Positions 10,121 to 23,100 of a DNA stretch of 64,000 nucleotides are shown one piece after another; position 1 is the first letter of the stretch, and every line of letters starts with the position of its first letter. Below the pieces are notes generated by a model. That model was not told the DNA's origin and did not search any database. It saw only the letters and a program-made list of their open reading frames with translations. The DNA comes from Kondoa malvinella. Taxonomy: Eukaryota > Basidiomycota > Agaricostilbomycetes > Agaricostilbales > Kondoaceae. Position numbers and translations under genes: made by a program. The stretch is taken from contig BCIM01000002.1 in assembly GCA_039545315.1 (NCBI GenBank), positions 1,081,369 to 1,145,368 on the forward strand, written 5' to 3'.

Positions 10121-13100
10121 TCAGCTGAACAAAGCCATTGTGGCTTTACCCGCGTCCCTCGCAGCCGCTTGCTGACTTCGGACCAGTTGCTCGCATACGG
10201 CATCAGTGTCGAGCTGCAATCAATCAGCCGAAACTAGCAGACATGTGATCAGGACCTACCACATCGAACTCTTTCAAAGGCACCAGTATTTCATGATCCT
10301 TGCTCGCCTTTATCGCAGTTGAGTGATTCGTCAACTTCACAGCAGCATTGCGGCATGCGGTTCTTGCATTATTGGCAAGTGGCTTCAGCCGTTTCATGAG
10401 CTTTGACTGGTAAACGTTCAGCCAGAGTCATCGTGAGGAGAGCTAGCTCACTGTCTTCTTGTTGGGCGCATCAACGAAAGCTAGATCGCTCTGGCCATCG
10501 GCGATCGAAAGTAACAGGATACAAGCCTACCATCCTTTTAGCACATGCACTGGCATTGAGCGTATGCCTTACCTCCGATAAGAGATGCAACGTATGCAGA
10601 ACTTTCCAGCTGTATGTGCCAGCCTTTATTGCTGTCTGCACTTCGTGTGATGCTTCTGCAAAGGTATATGCTCAATGAGTGTCAAAGAACAGGCAGGCTC
10701 GCCCTCACCATCAAAGTAGCTCCCTAAGAGCTTGTACAGTCTCTCTGACTCGTTCGGATCTGTAGTCTGGGCGTATTGGTGAACACCCAACACGAATGTA
10801 ACGAATGCTATCTCAGCGGGCGTGAGCTCTTCCTTAGCGCCCTGAAAATGTACGCTTTAGCGAGCGACAAGAGCTTTTGCAGAGCCACTGACTTGAAGAT
10901 CGCTGTCGGTCAAGCTCTGAAGCGTATTTGTGCCCTCGTCTGCAAAGAGACTCCAATGAATCTTCGCCATAAGGCTGTTCCATCTTGGCTGTAAACGGAT
11001 AAGCTGCAGCAGATGACGGTTAGAAGATGCCTACACCCGTTGATGGTCCCATAGCACACGCCTTACGGCAGCTTGCCGGTACTAGAGTGAAATCCCGATT
11101 CTCGCTGGTAGCCAACGCAATGTCTTGTACTTCACGTGGCAGATCCTGTACTACGCCCGATGCAAGGGTCTGCTGCCGGTATTGCTCTACAGCTAGATGT
11201 GCTCTAGCCACTGAATTGTCTAGTCGCTGACTGAATTCGCAGTACTCTTCGATCTGTGCTAAATCAGACAGTGCCTTGACAAGATGGAGATACTAACTTT
11301 GATGAATGTGAGCTGATTCCAGACACGACTACTCGTTTCCAGAGCTTGACGGTCCGCGAGGTGGTAGAAGGACGCGTTTGCGTTCAGTGTCTTTTCCAAT
11401 CTGTCCGAAGGTGGTGTAGAAGATCCTTTTTGAGGCTTGGCTGCGAATACAAGAGCGAACGTAGAACATCTTTCGGTGAAGAGATGTGCTATAGAGTCTT
11501 GCTGGATAGATTTGGGATTCAATAGACCGTAATGCTGTAGGGCCAATGAAGGGGCGCCTGCTGGAAGTTAGCACAACTATGGCAGCAGCAGTCATTACGT
11601 ACCTAACAGTCGATAAAGCTGTATGAGCAGAACCCTAAACTGGAATTTGTACGGGCTCTTCTTCATGGCATGTTCGCACAGAGCAATAGCTTTGAGCAGG
11701 CACGCTTGCCATTGCGCCGTGTCTATAGCGTTCGATAGACATTCTCAATGTTGCACGCACTGAGTAGAGAGTACTGACCTGCCCGAGATGCCTCGGCCAG
11801 CCATTCTTCTACAGCAAAGAGCGCTAATTCATCCGCTGGCTGCAGATCCGTTGCGGGCAAATTAGCGCCTGTAGGATCTGCTTGAGCGGAGGCCGCACAA
11901 ATCGATCATAGTGGCTCACCGAGAGATAGGTATTTGAAATACTCTTCCGCAAACCGCATTGCGCGATCTGTCGAGTCCTGCACAGTAGATACCTGGAGTT
12001 GCTGTTGTATCTTGATCCGATTGATGTAGCGATATAGATCGTTCTCAGTCTGAAATGCCAAGGTCAATTCGTTCGACAAGTCGATTGGTGAGACACACCT
12101 CCGGACTTTCGCAGCTAGGCAGCATCTGCGCCAGACGAGCTTTCTCCGACGTAGACAGATGCTCGATAGCTGATGCCAAGTCGGCAGCGCAACATGACTT
12201 GCTGCCAAAGCGTTCGAAGTAGAGCACAATCTGATCTACCAGATCTAGTTCTGCTTCTACGTCAGCAAAGGCCAGCTTTACATCTAAATGACCGACCTAG
12301 GTCGCTCGATTCGGCTTTGGCCAGATACACCAGGCCTAGAGTAAAGCCTCTTTCCCGCCCAATCTTCGCGTCGCTAGCCAGACCCTGGAGCAAGTCCTTC
12401 GCTTGCCTCTGATACGGCACAGAATGACCATTGCTCTGACTCTGCGCACTTGCAGTGTCTAGCTTGACAGCGGCTTGCACAAGAGAATTGATCGAATGCC
12501 AATTGCCGTCTTTGCCGTCCTTTGAACCCTCCACCAGGCGCTCAAACAGCTTCTGCAAATCTTCCGAACCTCCATACAGCAACACTAGATCCCTGGCCCA
12601 GAGCTCCAGCCCTAGATGTCTATTCCTTAGATCCTCCCCTTCAGAAGTGTCGAACAGCGCTAGCAGCTCTTTCCTCTTTTCCGCTACTTTCTCCCCATCT
12701 ATCTTTGAGCGTAGTTCTAGAGCTTTCGCTCGCAACCAAAACTCGCTCAAGGTATAATCCACATCACCTCTTCCTGGACCGTAGATATCAATGCTTTGGG
12801 AAGAGGGAGGGTTTGAAGGAGTGACAGCTTCGTCTATTGATTCTTTGAGCTTTGTGTATTGTAGCTGGTAGGCATCTGCTAGATCGAGGAGCATTACGTT
12901 CGGCGAGGTTTTGGCTTGCTTCAAAAGGGCAGCGATTGCTATGAGCAGATATCTCCTGCGGTAGTAGCTGTTACGGAGTTGTGCTTCGGGTGTGGATGAA
13001 AAGAGCACAAAGTCTGCTGAAGAGCGCTTGCTATGTAGCTTCAGTGCGAGTTTGGATGCTTTGTCGAAGGCATTCCTCGACAGCAAGAGGTTCAAGACGA

Positions 13101-13589
13101 AGAGCGTCAGGTCCACATCGTCCGGGTAGGCTTTAGCAGCTCTATCGCAGGTATCCACGAGGGTTTCAGCTAGAAGTACCAGAGTCAGGCAAAAGTTCAT
13201 GCATTTGGGCCTAAACACGAACAAGGCAATATCAAGGGAGAGAGCACATCGAGAAACTTCAAGATGGACAAATCACCGAGCCCATGTATCGTTTCGTCCT
13301 GGCATACGCTTCGCAGCAGCTTGACAGAGGCAGACTTCTCATCCGTGTCAAAGAACAGCGCGACAGCTTTCAGCAGCTTGAGCGTGGATGAAGTTGCAGG
13401 CGAGGGCTTCTCTAACGCTCTGGTGCATGCTTTGATCACGGTCCTGTACTTTAAAGCGTCCAAGGCTTGAATGATAGGGTCGATTACTTTTCGGTGCTTG
13501 ACCAGTCTGCCGTTCGACGCAGCTACGTTGGCTTGAAACAGCTCAAACAGACGCTTTTGAATGCCATTTAAGGCATAATTGTAGTTCAT
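10121..13589 (-). CDS. NAA25: NatB auxiliary subunit NAA25/MDM20
   Basis: Ribosome-anchoring subunit of N-terminal acetyltransferase B, which acetylates Met-Asp/Glu/Asn/Gln N-termini and in yeast is needed for tropomyosin and actin cables. The start at 13589 gives MNYNYALNGIQKRLFELF, then the TPR-like repeats typical of the family: KVIDPIIQALDALKYRTVIK, LKLLKAVALFF and YPDDVDLTLFVLNLLLSRN. The middle carries SRNAFDKASKLALKLH, LGLELWARDLVLLYGG and TENDLYRYINRIKIQQQLQ. The C-terminus ends DAGKATMALFS (stop 10121-10123). The two N-terminal exons are long; the C-terminal half is cut by many short introns and I joined it only approximately. The catalytic partner NAA20 is not in the window. Confidence 0.8.
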
Positions 13590-13870
13590 GCGGGTATAGT
13601 CTAGAGGGTATTTCGTCGTCGGTGAATGTCAAGTCGAATGCTTGTCATCGGATGCAAAAGTAGACACAATGCATTGCAACATTTCCGCTGAAAAGACAAC
13701 TGGTATCTTACAGCGCGAATAGTCCACTAAGAAGCATCTTCAAATTGGTCAAACATGACAAAGCGAAAACAAAAAGTCTAGCCCGGAGGCTGACGAGAAC
13801 AGGCAGAAAGTAGAACACCAGAAGAGACAGAAGGTCGTGTCGGTCTAGCCAGTGCTAGCCTTCAAGATCA

Positions 13871-15481
13871 CTATAGATAATAGATCAGCTCGCGACCGAC
13901 GACTCGAATTAGCTTGAACCCACTAGCTACTGTCTTGTTCTTCTCCTTCTTTGCTTCCTGAGCTCGCAGCCTACCGTCAATATTACACAATAGGCAGACA
14001 GAAGAGCGCATACTGACAGCCAGCGCAACCTTTTTCTCCACTTCGCGTCTTGCAGCAACCCACTGATTGCGATCTTGAACAAAGAGCTTACAAAATCGAG
14101 TCCACAATAGGCTTACCTGTTCCTGAAGCGTCTGGATGTGCTCCATGTCTCGATCATCTGTACCAGCATTTCGCTTTCAAGCTGCCGCCGTCAGAGCGAA
14201 GAAGGAAGACGTACGAGCAACCCTCAACTCTTCCATGACGATACCACATCTACGAACTTTGACATCTGACGCTTTAGACCAAAGATCGGCTTGTTTGGCA
14301 GACTTTTCCTAGCGTTGTCATTGATCTTGAGGCTGGATCAGTGAGCTGAAGAAGAAGCCTTACCTGAATAACACCCAGCTTTTGCACGAGTAGACTGATG
14401 TTGGCAGTTCCTTGATCAGCCAACTCTTTGTTGGTAGCTCGACCGCGTTCCAAAGCAGAGCTGGTCATCGATCGTTTAGCCTTCATATCTGTGAGCATGA
14501 CAGAGAGGCCTACGCAAGGGTCTTTGTCATGTCCAGTAAAGCATGCGTCAAGAGGTAGTTCAAATCATCCGCTGCAGCGCGTTGCGATTCCCCAGCAGTG
14601 TTGTTGGCTTCTTCATACGACTCAATCAAGCCAGCTGTTCGCATTTCACCATCAGATTACTATCGCTGATCCGACCTTGCTAGTACGAACATTTCAAAGC
14701 CTTTACAACAGCCAAACGAGACTTTTCCTCTTCAGCGGTCATAAGCTTGTTGGTAGCCAAAGGGACACCGATAGGCTGTTGTTGGTCATGCACAGCAGGT
14801 TCTTGCGTCCGAGAAGGCGTAGAGCTCTCATCCGTCACAGCAGGTTGGAACCTCTTCGGAGGCGTATCGCTGATTGGTTGCGCGCTTCCACTGCCAAAAC
14901 CTCGACCATTGAAGGATACACCGAGCAAGAACGAATCGTCATCATCGACCGATGCATCTGATACGTGAGCGCGTTTCTTGCTTCCACCTTGACCGAGCAA
15001 ATAGTTGGCGAACTTGTTCTTGGTCGAATTACGGTTTTGATCGGGCGCAAGGAAGGAGCGAGTACCGCCATACTCGTCAGACTCGTCGTCTTCATTGATT
15101 CGATGCATGTAAGATTTGGCTTTTGGTGCTCCCATGGTGATGCTCTTCAGATTGGAAGGCAGCAACGCCTGAGGGCCTCTGCCTTTGTTTCTGCTTTCAT
15201 TGGACCTTGATCGTTTGGGCAGACGGGCAAAGAGGTCTGGAGCAGCTCGATAGCCTTTGGGTGCTTCAACACAAATAGTCAGATTGATGAAACACGTGCA
15301 ATTGAATGTACGAGGGAAGCGTACAGCGTGCTTGTTTGGCTTGTTTGGATAGAGAAGACATGACTTTGCCAGCAGGACGCGTAAGAGGGGCAGCAGCATG
15401 AGACGAGCCAGAGGGAGCGCCAGCTGATTTAGAAGCTCGAGAGCGATGCGCGAGTAATGAAGCAGCGAGCGACCCTGCCAT
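13871..15481 (-). CDS. hypothetical protein with disordered head and coiled-coil C-terminus
   Basis: Not recognised. The start at 15481 gives an Ala/Ser-rich segment (MAGSLAASLLAHRSRASKS), then after one intron a basic, Asp/Ser-rich disordered region with KRSRSNESRNKGRGPQALL and VSDASVDDDDSFLLGVSFNG. After LMTAEEEKSRLAVVKAL, later exons are helical and charged: EEANNTAGESQRAAADDLNY, MLTDMKAKRSMTSSALERGR, RATNKELADQGTANISLLVQ, DMEHIQTLQEQ, WVAARREVEKKVALAV and EAKKEKNKTVASGFKLIRVV, consistent with a coiled coil. The stop is TAG at 13871-13873. The overall layout (disordered, basic and acidic patches, then coiled coil) resembles structural nuclear or cytoskeletal proteins, but I make no functional call. 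Confidence 0.6.
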
Positions 15482-15706
15482 GGTATAAGATCAAAAAGGA
15501 GTGACTAGGGCTGCGCAAGGCTCGACGAATGGCTTCAGCTGAGATGGACGCTGTTGAAAGAGAGTGACATGACGCAAAGTTCCAAAGGTCATGCAAGCTT
15601 CAAAATACAAAATACAGGCGCAAAGACTATAATACATGAAAGGTAGTACAAGTAGTAATGATACAAAGCAAGATGCAAACCAAAAATCCAAAGCCAAAGT
15701 CAAACG

Positions 15707-17006
15707 CTACTCGCTCTTGTTCCTCGGCGACCTGCCACTGAAAGAGTTGGGTCTGTTCCAGAACCATCCGCCTCTTTGAGCAGCAGGTGTAGACTGCTGT
15801 TCGTTCGCCGGATGATTGGGACCCCACAAGCCTGTCGGTTTGGCAGGTGCTTCGCCGCGAGAAACCATGTCAAAGTCCATTGCTGACTGGGCAAGATTGG
15901 TACCGGATGCGTTGGGTGAGCGGTCCATGTCGCTGAGTTCTTGCTCGAGTTCGGCATGACGGTGTCGAACTTCACTTTGCGAGACAGAACGGCTAGAGAC
16001 GAACTGGCTGGTAGTAGAAGGCATGTTTGATACTGGACCTGGTTCAGCCGGTCGTAATACCTCTGGATGCTGCTGTCGAGTCGAGATCGGAGCAGGTGCA
16101 TTGGGTTTCTGCATAGGTCGAAGAGTGTTGTATGTGCCCAAGGCGACATTCTGGATGAAGTGAGGCGGCGTCCAGGCTGTCAGCCAGTCAAGCGAGTTCG
16201 GCGTGCCATCAGGTCTTTGCGTCTGAGGTGGATTCTGAGCGGTAGCTTGAGGTGCAGCATTGTTTTCAGCTGGCATCTGCTGGGCAGAATGATCGGTCAT
16301 TGAGACCATAGCAGAGAAAAGAGTACATACAGCCAAAAGCTCTCCATTGTTCAGCGCAACCTCTTTCACCTTTTGCCAAAGCAATCGAAGCCATTCACTA
16401 CCTGCCGCTCTCGCACTTTCCTTTCCTCGCGCTAACAGCTTATCTATATCATCTTCTCTTGATGTCAAGAACGGATGCAAGTAAGTCAGGTAGACGTAAG
16501 AAGACCCCTGTATCGGAACGTGTTAATACGTTGACGACACGAATGCCAATCAGCTCGCCTGAATTTGAGGCAGCACAAGCCAGAGAAGAGCCAGTGTCTT
16601 TGCTTCGTAGTAGAAGGGCAGCCTGCATCATCATCAGCTTTACTTCATGGACCGACTGGTATTGGACACACCAATGCACGATCCATTCGACTGTAGATTC
16701 AGCTACTGAAACGCATCCGATGACAGCCCAGTACATGAGCCAGTTCTCGAGCTTTGTCGTCTGTCAGACAAGCCAGCATGAGCGCGTGGAAATAGACAAG
16801 AGCTGGGGAAACTTGCATCATTGGCCTTGATTGCCTTGAAGGCTAGACAAGGAATAAGGCAGGATACAGGGAAGGAAAGAAGAGCAGCAAACAAGCATAG
16901 ACAGGATATAGGAAGCCAGTAGTCACGCTGCAGCAGATGCGTGAGAGCCGATTTGGGCAGGTCAGCGCAGGACTCACGTTATTGCCCTAGTGATTAGATA
17001 GAACAT
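15707..17006 (-). CDS. REEP/HVA22/YOP1 family ER membrane-shaping protein with long disordered tail
   Basis: TB2/DP1/HVA22-domain protein; the family curves tubular ER membrane. Exons reconstruct the whole domain: MFYLITRAITVTTGFLYPVY (start 17006), ASFKAIKAND, TTKLENWLMYWAVIGCVSVA, ESTVEWIVHW, LPFYYEAKTLALLWLVLPQ, IQGSSYVYLTYLHPFL, then the amphipathic segment after TSREDDIDKLLARGKESA. A roughly 180-residue Pro/Gln/Ser-rich, probably disordered tail follows, ending in NSFSGRSPRNKSE (stop 15707-15709). Two introns seem to use GC donors (16761-16816 and 16508-16558), without which the conserved domain cannot be read. REEP5/YOP1 proteins lack such a long tail; larger REEP1-4-like proteins have one, so it is nearer that subgroup. 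Confidence 0.88.
16508..16558 (-). other. apparent GC-AG intron in the REEP gene
   Basis: On the minus strand the exon ends ATT CAG, followed by GCGAGC, and the intron ends GATACAG before GGG TCT TCT TAC. Joining them gives the conserved QIQGSSYVYL. Without removal the frame hits TGA two codons later, and no GT lies between the CAG and that stop. Confidence 0.75.
16761..16816 (-). other. apparent GC-AG intron in the REEP gene
   Basis: Donor GAT|GCAAGT (the consensus GC donor) and acceptor TGACAG|ACG ACA AAG. The join gives KANDTTKLENWLMYW, the expected REEP sequence. The nearby GT, two bases inside, would shift the frame and lose the conserved helix. Confidence 0.75.
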
Positions 17007-17312
17007 CAACGGTGGTCTGGTTCGAACGTTTCAACAGCCGCCGACAAGGGTAAGACTTGACCACGGAAGGACAGGGACAAGGGACAGGATCAAGAGTCAT
17101 AGTGGTACAAGGTCTTGATCATGCAAATGCTACGAGCCACAAACCAATTACTAGGGCGATACCGCTCCATGACTATATAACAATTTCTTTGTCCTTTCTT
17201 CATCTACACTATTGATCATCTGGAGAGGACCGTCAGTATGGCATTACTTCAAGGAAGCGCAAGTCCTTACCTCTACTGCCAAGCCATGCCTGTACTCTTG
17301 TCTGCACATAAA

Positions 17313-19872
17313 TTACTTTCCGCCATGTCGTTGACGAGCCTAGATGAACAGAGGTCAGTTGGCAATGATGGAGAAAGGAAGAGACTCACGTGACGTAGAA
17401 GAGCATCCTTTCTCGAAAAGCTATGTTTGCACAACTCGCAGACCCAACTTGGTTTAGCAGCGCCGGCAGCATGAATCGTTTCCTTGTGTCGAGCGAGCTG
17501 TGTTGCGAGCCAGATCAGCAATGCCCCATTGTGTATAGACTAGGGTCAGACTCACATCATAAGGACGACGAAACAAAGTTCCACACTTCTTTCCATTCTC
17601 ATCCTCATGGTCACACTTGATATTGCCAGGCGGTGCAGTAGATCCACCCTTGTTTGCTCTAGGCGCACGAGGTGTCTGGCTCTTGCTCGCTGTCTTGCGC
17701 CTCTTCTTTGGAATTTCCACCTCTGCATCACCATCATCCTCTTGTTTGAGCGCACCTGGCGTTGCGGAAGCTGCACGACGTCGTTTTGGTGTACTTGCAG
17801 TAGATCGAGCACCACCAGGAGGCACATAGTCTGCTTCAGCGTCGAAATCGTGTCGGGTTGGAACATAATCATCGCCATCTTCTGAATCATCTCCATCGGG
17901 AAAGTCCTCTTCAAAGCCCATCGTTTCCTCCTGTTTTGGATTCACCAACACATCGCCTGCTTCTCGACTTGGTCCAGCAATTGGAATCGTTGTCGAGCTG
18001 TCTGCAGCGTAGGTAGGTTGATTCGGTGGGCTGACTTTGCGCTTGGAATGTGACTTGCTGCTGCCCAGGTTGCGTGAGGTGGAAGCAGGAGGAGGCATAG
18101 GTGATTTAGGTTGCGCTTCAGTAATGCTTGGATCAATTGGATGCACCATGATGTCGCTCGGACCCATTGGAATAGGAATATCAACAATGGGATTCATCTG
18201 GCCTTTATTCCTGCTGGTTGACGGAGCTGCGCGGTTGCTTTTGGTGCTTTGTGTATTTTGAGCAGTCGAAAGTCGCGGTGGCGGACCAAGTTGGAGCGAT
18301 GAGCCTGGGTCGTTAACCCTGAAATTCGATTTATTAACCCCGCCCGTCAAGGAAGGTGTTTCCGAAAGCGTCGTATCAGAAAAGGAATTGGAAGAGCCAG
18401 CTGAAGGTATGTCGCGAGGTGTGTAGCTGTCAATAGAAGATACGCTTTCGGCTGGACCGCCGCGATGTTCATATCCGCCTCGAGAAGTAAAGTAAGAATT
18501 GTCAAGCGGGTAGAAAGGTAGGTTCGATCGAGGCTCCAAGGAAGGGTCGATAGCAATGTTTCTAGGCTGCTGGAAGAGGAATTGTGGGTGATTGATGTCA
18601 GACGTGGCAGGGTTGCTTTCTTCTTCACCGCTGACACTCGGGGAGAAATTGAAGGCGCTCTCGATGCTCCTGGTTGAGTTTTGTCGAGTAGGCATATTGT
18701 ACTGCTTGTAAGGCGAAGTCCGATGTACATTCCACTGCGAACTTTCATTTGACGGGTTTGTCCAACCGACTGCGTTCTTTGGAAATGAAAAACCCAGATT
18801 AGGTGACTGCGGTTTGCCATTGCTATCGGCAAACATGTCTTCTGGATCGTCTGCGATTTGAGCTAGAGAAGTTGTAGCGTCATCGAGAGTAGCTGGATCG
18901 TACATCGAAAGACCAGGCAGAGGTGGAAACAAGGGCTGGGCTGGGGTAATCTCGTCGTGCTGGTGATCCATCACTTCTTGGTAGTCGTCAAAGGCTTCCT
19001 GGGGGCTGACTGTCATTTGCTGACTTGAGCTCTTTCGTAAGGGTTGCTTGAGCGCATAATCGGCAAACTGTTGGGCTGAACCGTATGCTCTCGCTTCTCT
19101 TGCCAGCTGCTTGAACGGACCAGTCAAAGTATTTGGATCTACGCCGACCAAATCTGCCCTGACCCTTTCCAAGATCTCCATTTGCTCTTGCTGGGACAAC
19201 GGATGATCCGTATGTGGTGTAAGCCAAGGCGCATTGGAGTCAGGCCGCATGCCATAGCTGAAGCGTTTCTCTGAATCGAAGGGATCCTTGTCGCTGGTCG
19301 GCATAATGGACGAACTTGCATCTGAAGCAGAAGCGTCACCAGACAAGGAAGGCATTTGATTCACGTTCATCGTCTCTTGCGTACGTCTAGAAGGCCTGCG
19401 AGGAAGACCAGCCGGCGGTGGCAGACTACTGCATCTCTTGCTTTCGTCTCCGAGGTCTTTGGGCAGTGCAGGAGAACGAGGAACGATTGCTGTTTCAGCG
19501 CCAGGAGAGCTATGCGGCTGGGGCACGACGAATGGTTTGCGGATGCCTACGTTTGGATTTGAAAAGGGAAAGGAAGGGAGAGGCTTTGGGGCAGGCTGCT
19601 CATTGAAAGGCTTTGCTGCTAGGTCTTGCATAATATCAAAAGCAGGGTGATCGACCGCTGTTGCGTTGAGCACTACAGGCCGATGGTCTGACTAGACAAT
19701 AGCAAGAAGCTTGCGTCAGCGGCGAGGTCAATGTCTCGTCAGACGGGCGGCTTACATTTTCGGAGAGCGATGATGCCGATGCTGGCCAAACTACATAAGT
19801 CTTGAAGCTGAGATCCTGCTCTTGCTCGACAATAGAATCCAACCAAGAATTGACAAAGGCTGCTTTGGACAT
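17313..19872 (-). CDS. C2H2 zinc-finger protein, probable transcription factor
   Basis: The start at 19872 (MSKAAFVNSWLDSIVEQEQD) is chosen because the first exon joins cleanly, through donor GTAAGC and acceptor CTAG, to a very long second exon; an in-frame ATG at 20022 is possible. Most of the protein is disordered, rich in Ser/Pro/Gln/Asn. Near the C-terminus are a basic Lys/Arg region with TPKRRRAASATPGALKQEDD and KRRKTASKSQTPRAPRANK, then two zinc fingers: CDHEDENGKKCGTLFRRPYD with LARHKETIH, and CELCKHSFSRKDALLRH, ending ARQRHGGK (stop 17313-17315). C-terminal paired fingers behind a long disordered region are typical of fungal DNA-binding regulators. Target genes are unknown. Confidence 0.82.
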
Positions 19873-20170
19873 GGGAGAAATGGTTCCGCGAAAGTCAGCT
19901 CGGTGCTCGCCTGACGGGTGGATGCGTTCGCAAGGGCGAAATTCACCTGATTGGGACAAGTAGTTGTCGCTGATCAAAAGGGCCAAGAGGAAAGCCGCCC
20001 GTGGAGTACAGACGGGCAACAAACGGCTGACTGAGACGAAGCCGAGGTTTGGTTTGAGAATGACCGCACGGAGAGGTAATATTTCTTATGTGACGATCGC
20101 CTCGAGACCCTGTTTATAGTGTATGCGTGATGCTCAATGAATGCAAGAAGCTATCTGTACAATGCTAAAT

Positions 20171-23100
20171 TCAAGACGACAAGCCAATCTGCAGCTTGAT
20201 GTTCATGGCAGCCAGCTCTGCCAACAAGTAACGGAAGACTGCGCACACCAGCATCAGCACGTAGATAAACTAGATAGCTGAAGAGCTCACCGAATGGAAC
20301 AGCGATCAGATCCATCCTGCCCTTCTTCGCAATGACCGTTTTGCCGTTTGTCAGACTGACATGAACCGGCTTGCCAGCTTTCCTGGCCTCTTCATCTTCA
20401 TGCCTACAGACCCGACAATACTCTCCACCAGGTCCAAGATCGGCCGTAGGTTCATACTCCGATCCGTCTGGCCCAGCAATCACCTGAGTGCCCAGACCAA
20501 CTTCGTCATACCCAAGCGAGATCATGCTACCGCAATCGCGGCACACCCAAGCCGTCGAATAGTCCGAGCAGTTCATCAGACGATCTTGTAGCAGGAAAGA
20601 AGTGCCGTGAGCCAGCAAAGCATCTCGCTCCATCTCTCCGAACCGAATTCCTCCACCACGCTTTCGGCCCTGTCGTGTCGCATTAGCAATGTTACAGTGC
20701 ACTACAGCTCGATACTTACCTTGATAGGTTGACGGGTGAGCTGGTCGTATTGCCCTGTTGTCCTGACTTGCCATTTGTCGGAAACCATATGCCTCAGTCG
20801 TTGATAGTATACGAGACCGATGAAAATGTCTGCTGCAAACTCTTTGCCTGTGATGCCAGAGTACATGGGCTCGTTGCCATGGTAGCCATAGCCGGCTGCT
20901 TTCAGTTGTTCGCCAAAGTATTCTGCTGGCGTGTCGGTTTCAGAGAAGCTGTCAGCGGCAAAAGAACATTAGCACGAAACCACGCAAGAGATCCTTTGTA
21001 CTGACGTGAAGGGAGTAGCATCCTGCGGTATACCATGGCAAGCACCAGCTTTACCAGCTAGCGATTCGACAAACATGCCTATAGTCATACGCGAAGGGAA
21101 GGCATGCGGGTTGATGATGACGTCCGGTTGCATGCCAGATTCTGAGAAGGGCATATCGATGGCTGGCCATTTCTGAGAGCAAACACCTTTCTGCCCGTGT
21201 CGCGAGGAGAATTTGTCACCAATGACTGGAGCACGGGGAATGCGCAGCTTGACGTGAATCTTGGTAAGATGAGCATCACCAGTATCGCTGCCTGTGCGCC
21301 AACGATCAATCTGTAAGCGTTGATCCGCTTACACAGCCAGCCAACGCACCTATGAGCCTGACTTCCTCAACATAAGCGACCTCGTCTCCCTTGTACTTGT
21401 CCCACTGCGTTCGCCCAATAGTGGGATCATAGTACGCGGCCATCGGTTGACCCTTCTTCAGCTTTGAACCAATAAAGGGCAGACCATCATCGTCCACTAT
21501 CTGCCTCTTTTCATCCTCCGCCTTGACATCCGGTCCAAGCATGAAAATGAAGTCCTTGTTGTTGCCTTTCTTATCTTTGAGGTCAAGAACAACAGACTTG
21601 TAAATCGTCCCATAGCCGAAACCGCGTTCGTGGGCCGACTTGTTCAAAATCATCGCGTCTTCCATGTCATAACCGGTATAAGAGATGACAGCAACGACCG
21701 CATTCGTACCGTTTGGGAAAGAGTCGAAGCCATATGTGTCGTGCAGAGCTGGACGGACAATGGGTGTTTGAGGTGATTGAATACGATAAAGCTTGTTGTC
21801 TGTGCGATGCGGAAGATTGGTTGAAGGTGTTCCCATTGTCTGCTTGCCCATTTGACACTGGTACATATTACGAGGAGATTGGTTGTAGTCGGAGAAAGGT
21901 GTGAGATTAGCGAGGACGGAAAGCATATGAGTTGGCGCGTGTTCAACATGACTGAAGGTGGTTGATCCAGGAACTACTTCTTCCGGCACACATGCAATGT
22001 CGAGGTAAACTTGCTCGAAAGCACCAACATGGTCGGTCTTCATGTTCGGTAGATATTTGACAGGCCGCATCATTCGGGATCGAGACGAGAACAGGTACAG
22101 ACCAGGGTATTGACCGCCTTTTGACGAAGGCACGAGACCGATCTCCAAGTCGAGCGGGATATTGAATTTGCCTTCGGTCTTGCAAACTCGAAGATCTTGA
22201 GCCAACTTTGCTGCCAAAGTGGGAGTAGCCCAACCGATGATCTTGCCATCCAACTGAACACAGACATTCTTCTTCCCTTCCACAGCAGAATCCCAAGGCT
22301 GCGTCATGCCCAGAGAGGCAAGCAGAGGTTCGACAGAAGATGCATCAATGGTCTGAGTGACGAGCTTGCATTGATGCGCGAAATGGTTAAGCAGACCGCA
22401 AGGTGAACCATCTGGTGTATGAACAGGGCACAAAAAGCCCCATGAGTCAGGCAAGAGCTTCCTGACTGCTGTTGTTCGAAGTTCCATGAAAAAAGCACCA
22501 CGATGCACACATCGGAAATGGGCGATGAATCGATAAAAGTTGAGCTTTTCTGCTACGATGGTGAAACCAGCTGCTTGTTGTAAATCCAGACCGGTAGGCG
22601 TGATAAGATTGCCAGTAGCGAGGAAGAATTGCAGTTTCCCACCGACGTCCGCTGAGATTTTTGTGAAGGCTTTCTGCAGATATTTATTGTCGTGGAAATC
22701 TACAGTGGCCGTACCTCGGTCAACGTCGCTTTGGATTTGCGCTCGCATGTTGCCTGTGAGCTCGTCGAGTTTCTCTTTGATGATCATGCCAAAGAGGAAA
22801 CCGGGCATGAGAATCTCTTGGTGTTGAGGTGAATCTGGGTTGTCGGCGCAGCAATCTCCTCCGACCAGTGCGTATAGCTTGCGAATCATGAATCTGCGAG
22901 ATACTGGATGACACAGGGCCTCATTGGCATGCACTGTTAGCACTCACAGCAACAGGCGAAACTTGTCTTCCGCGGTTTTGAGGTGTACCAGGACAATCTT
23001 CTTGATCAAGAATTTTCCTACTTCCTCGTTAGACCAGTCCGCCGGACAGCCCAACACGATCCTGAAACGATCTCCCAAGAACTCCCTGCACTGCTTGCCA

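Noticed and set aside
14428..14961. Long plus-strand frame opposite the coiled-coil gene
   Set aside because: It is the antisense of exons that join properly on the minus strand, with Arg/Leu-rich shadow composition.
17020..17060. GGTTCGAACG resembling a tRNA T-loop / B box
   Set aside because: No acceptor stem, no A box at the right distance and no closing pair. It sits in the REEP promoter region and looks incidental.
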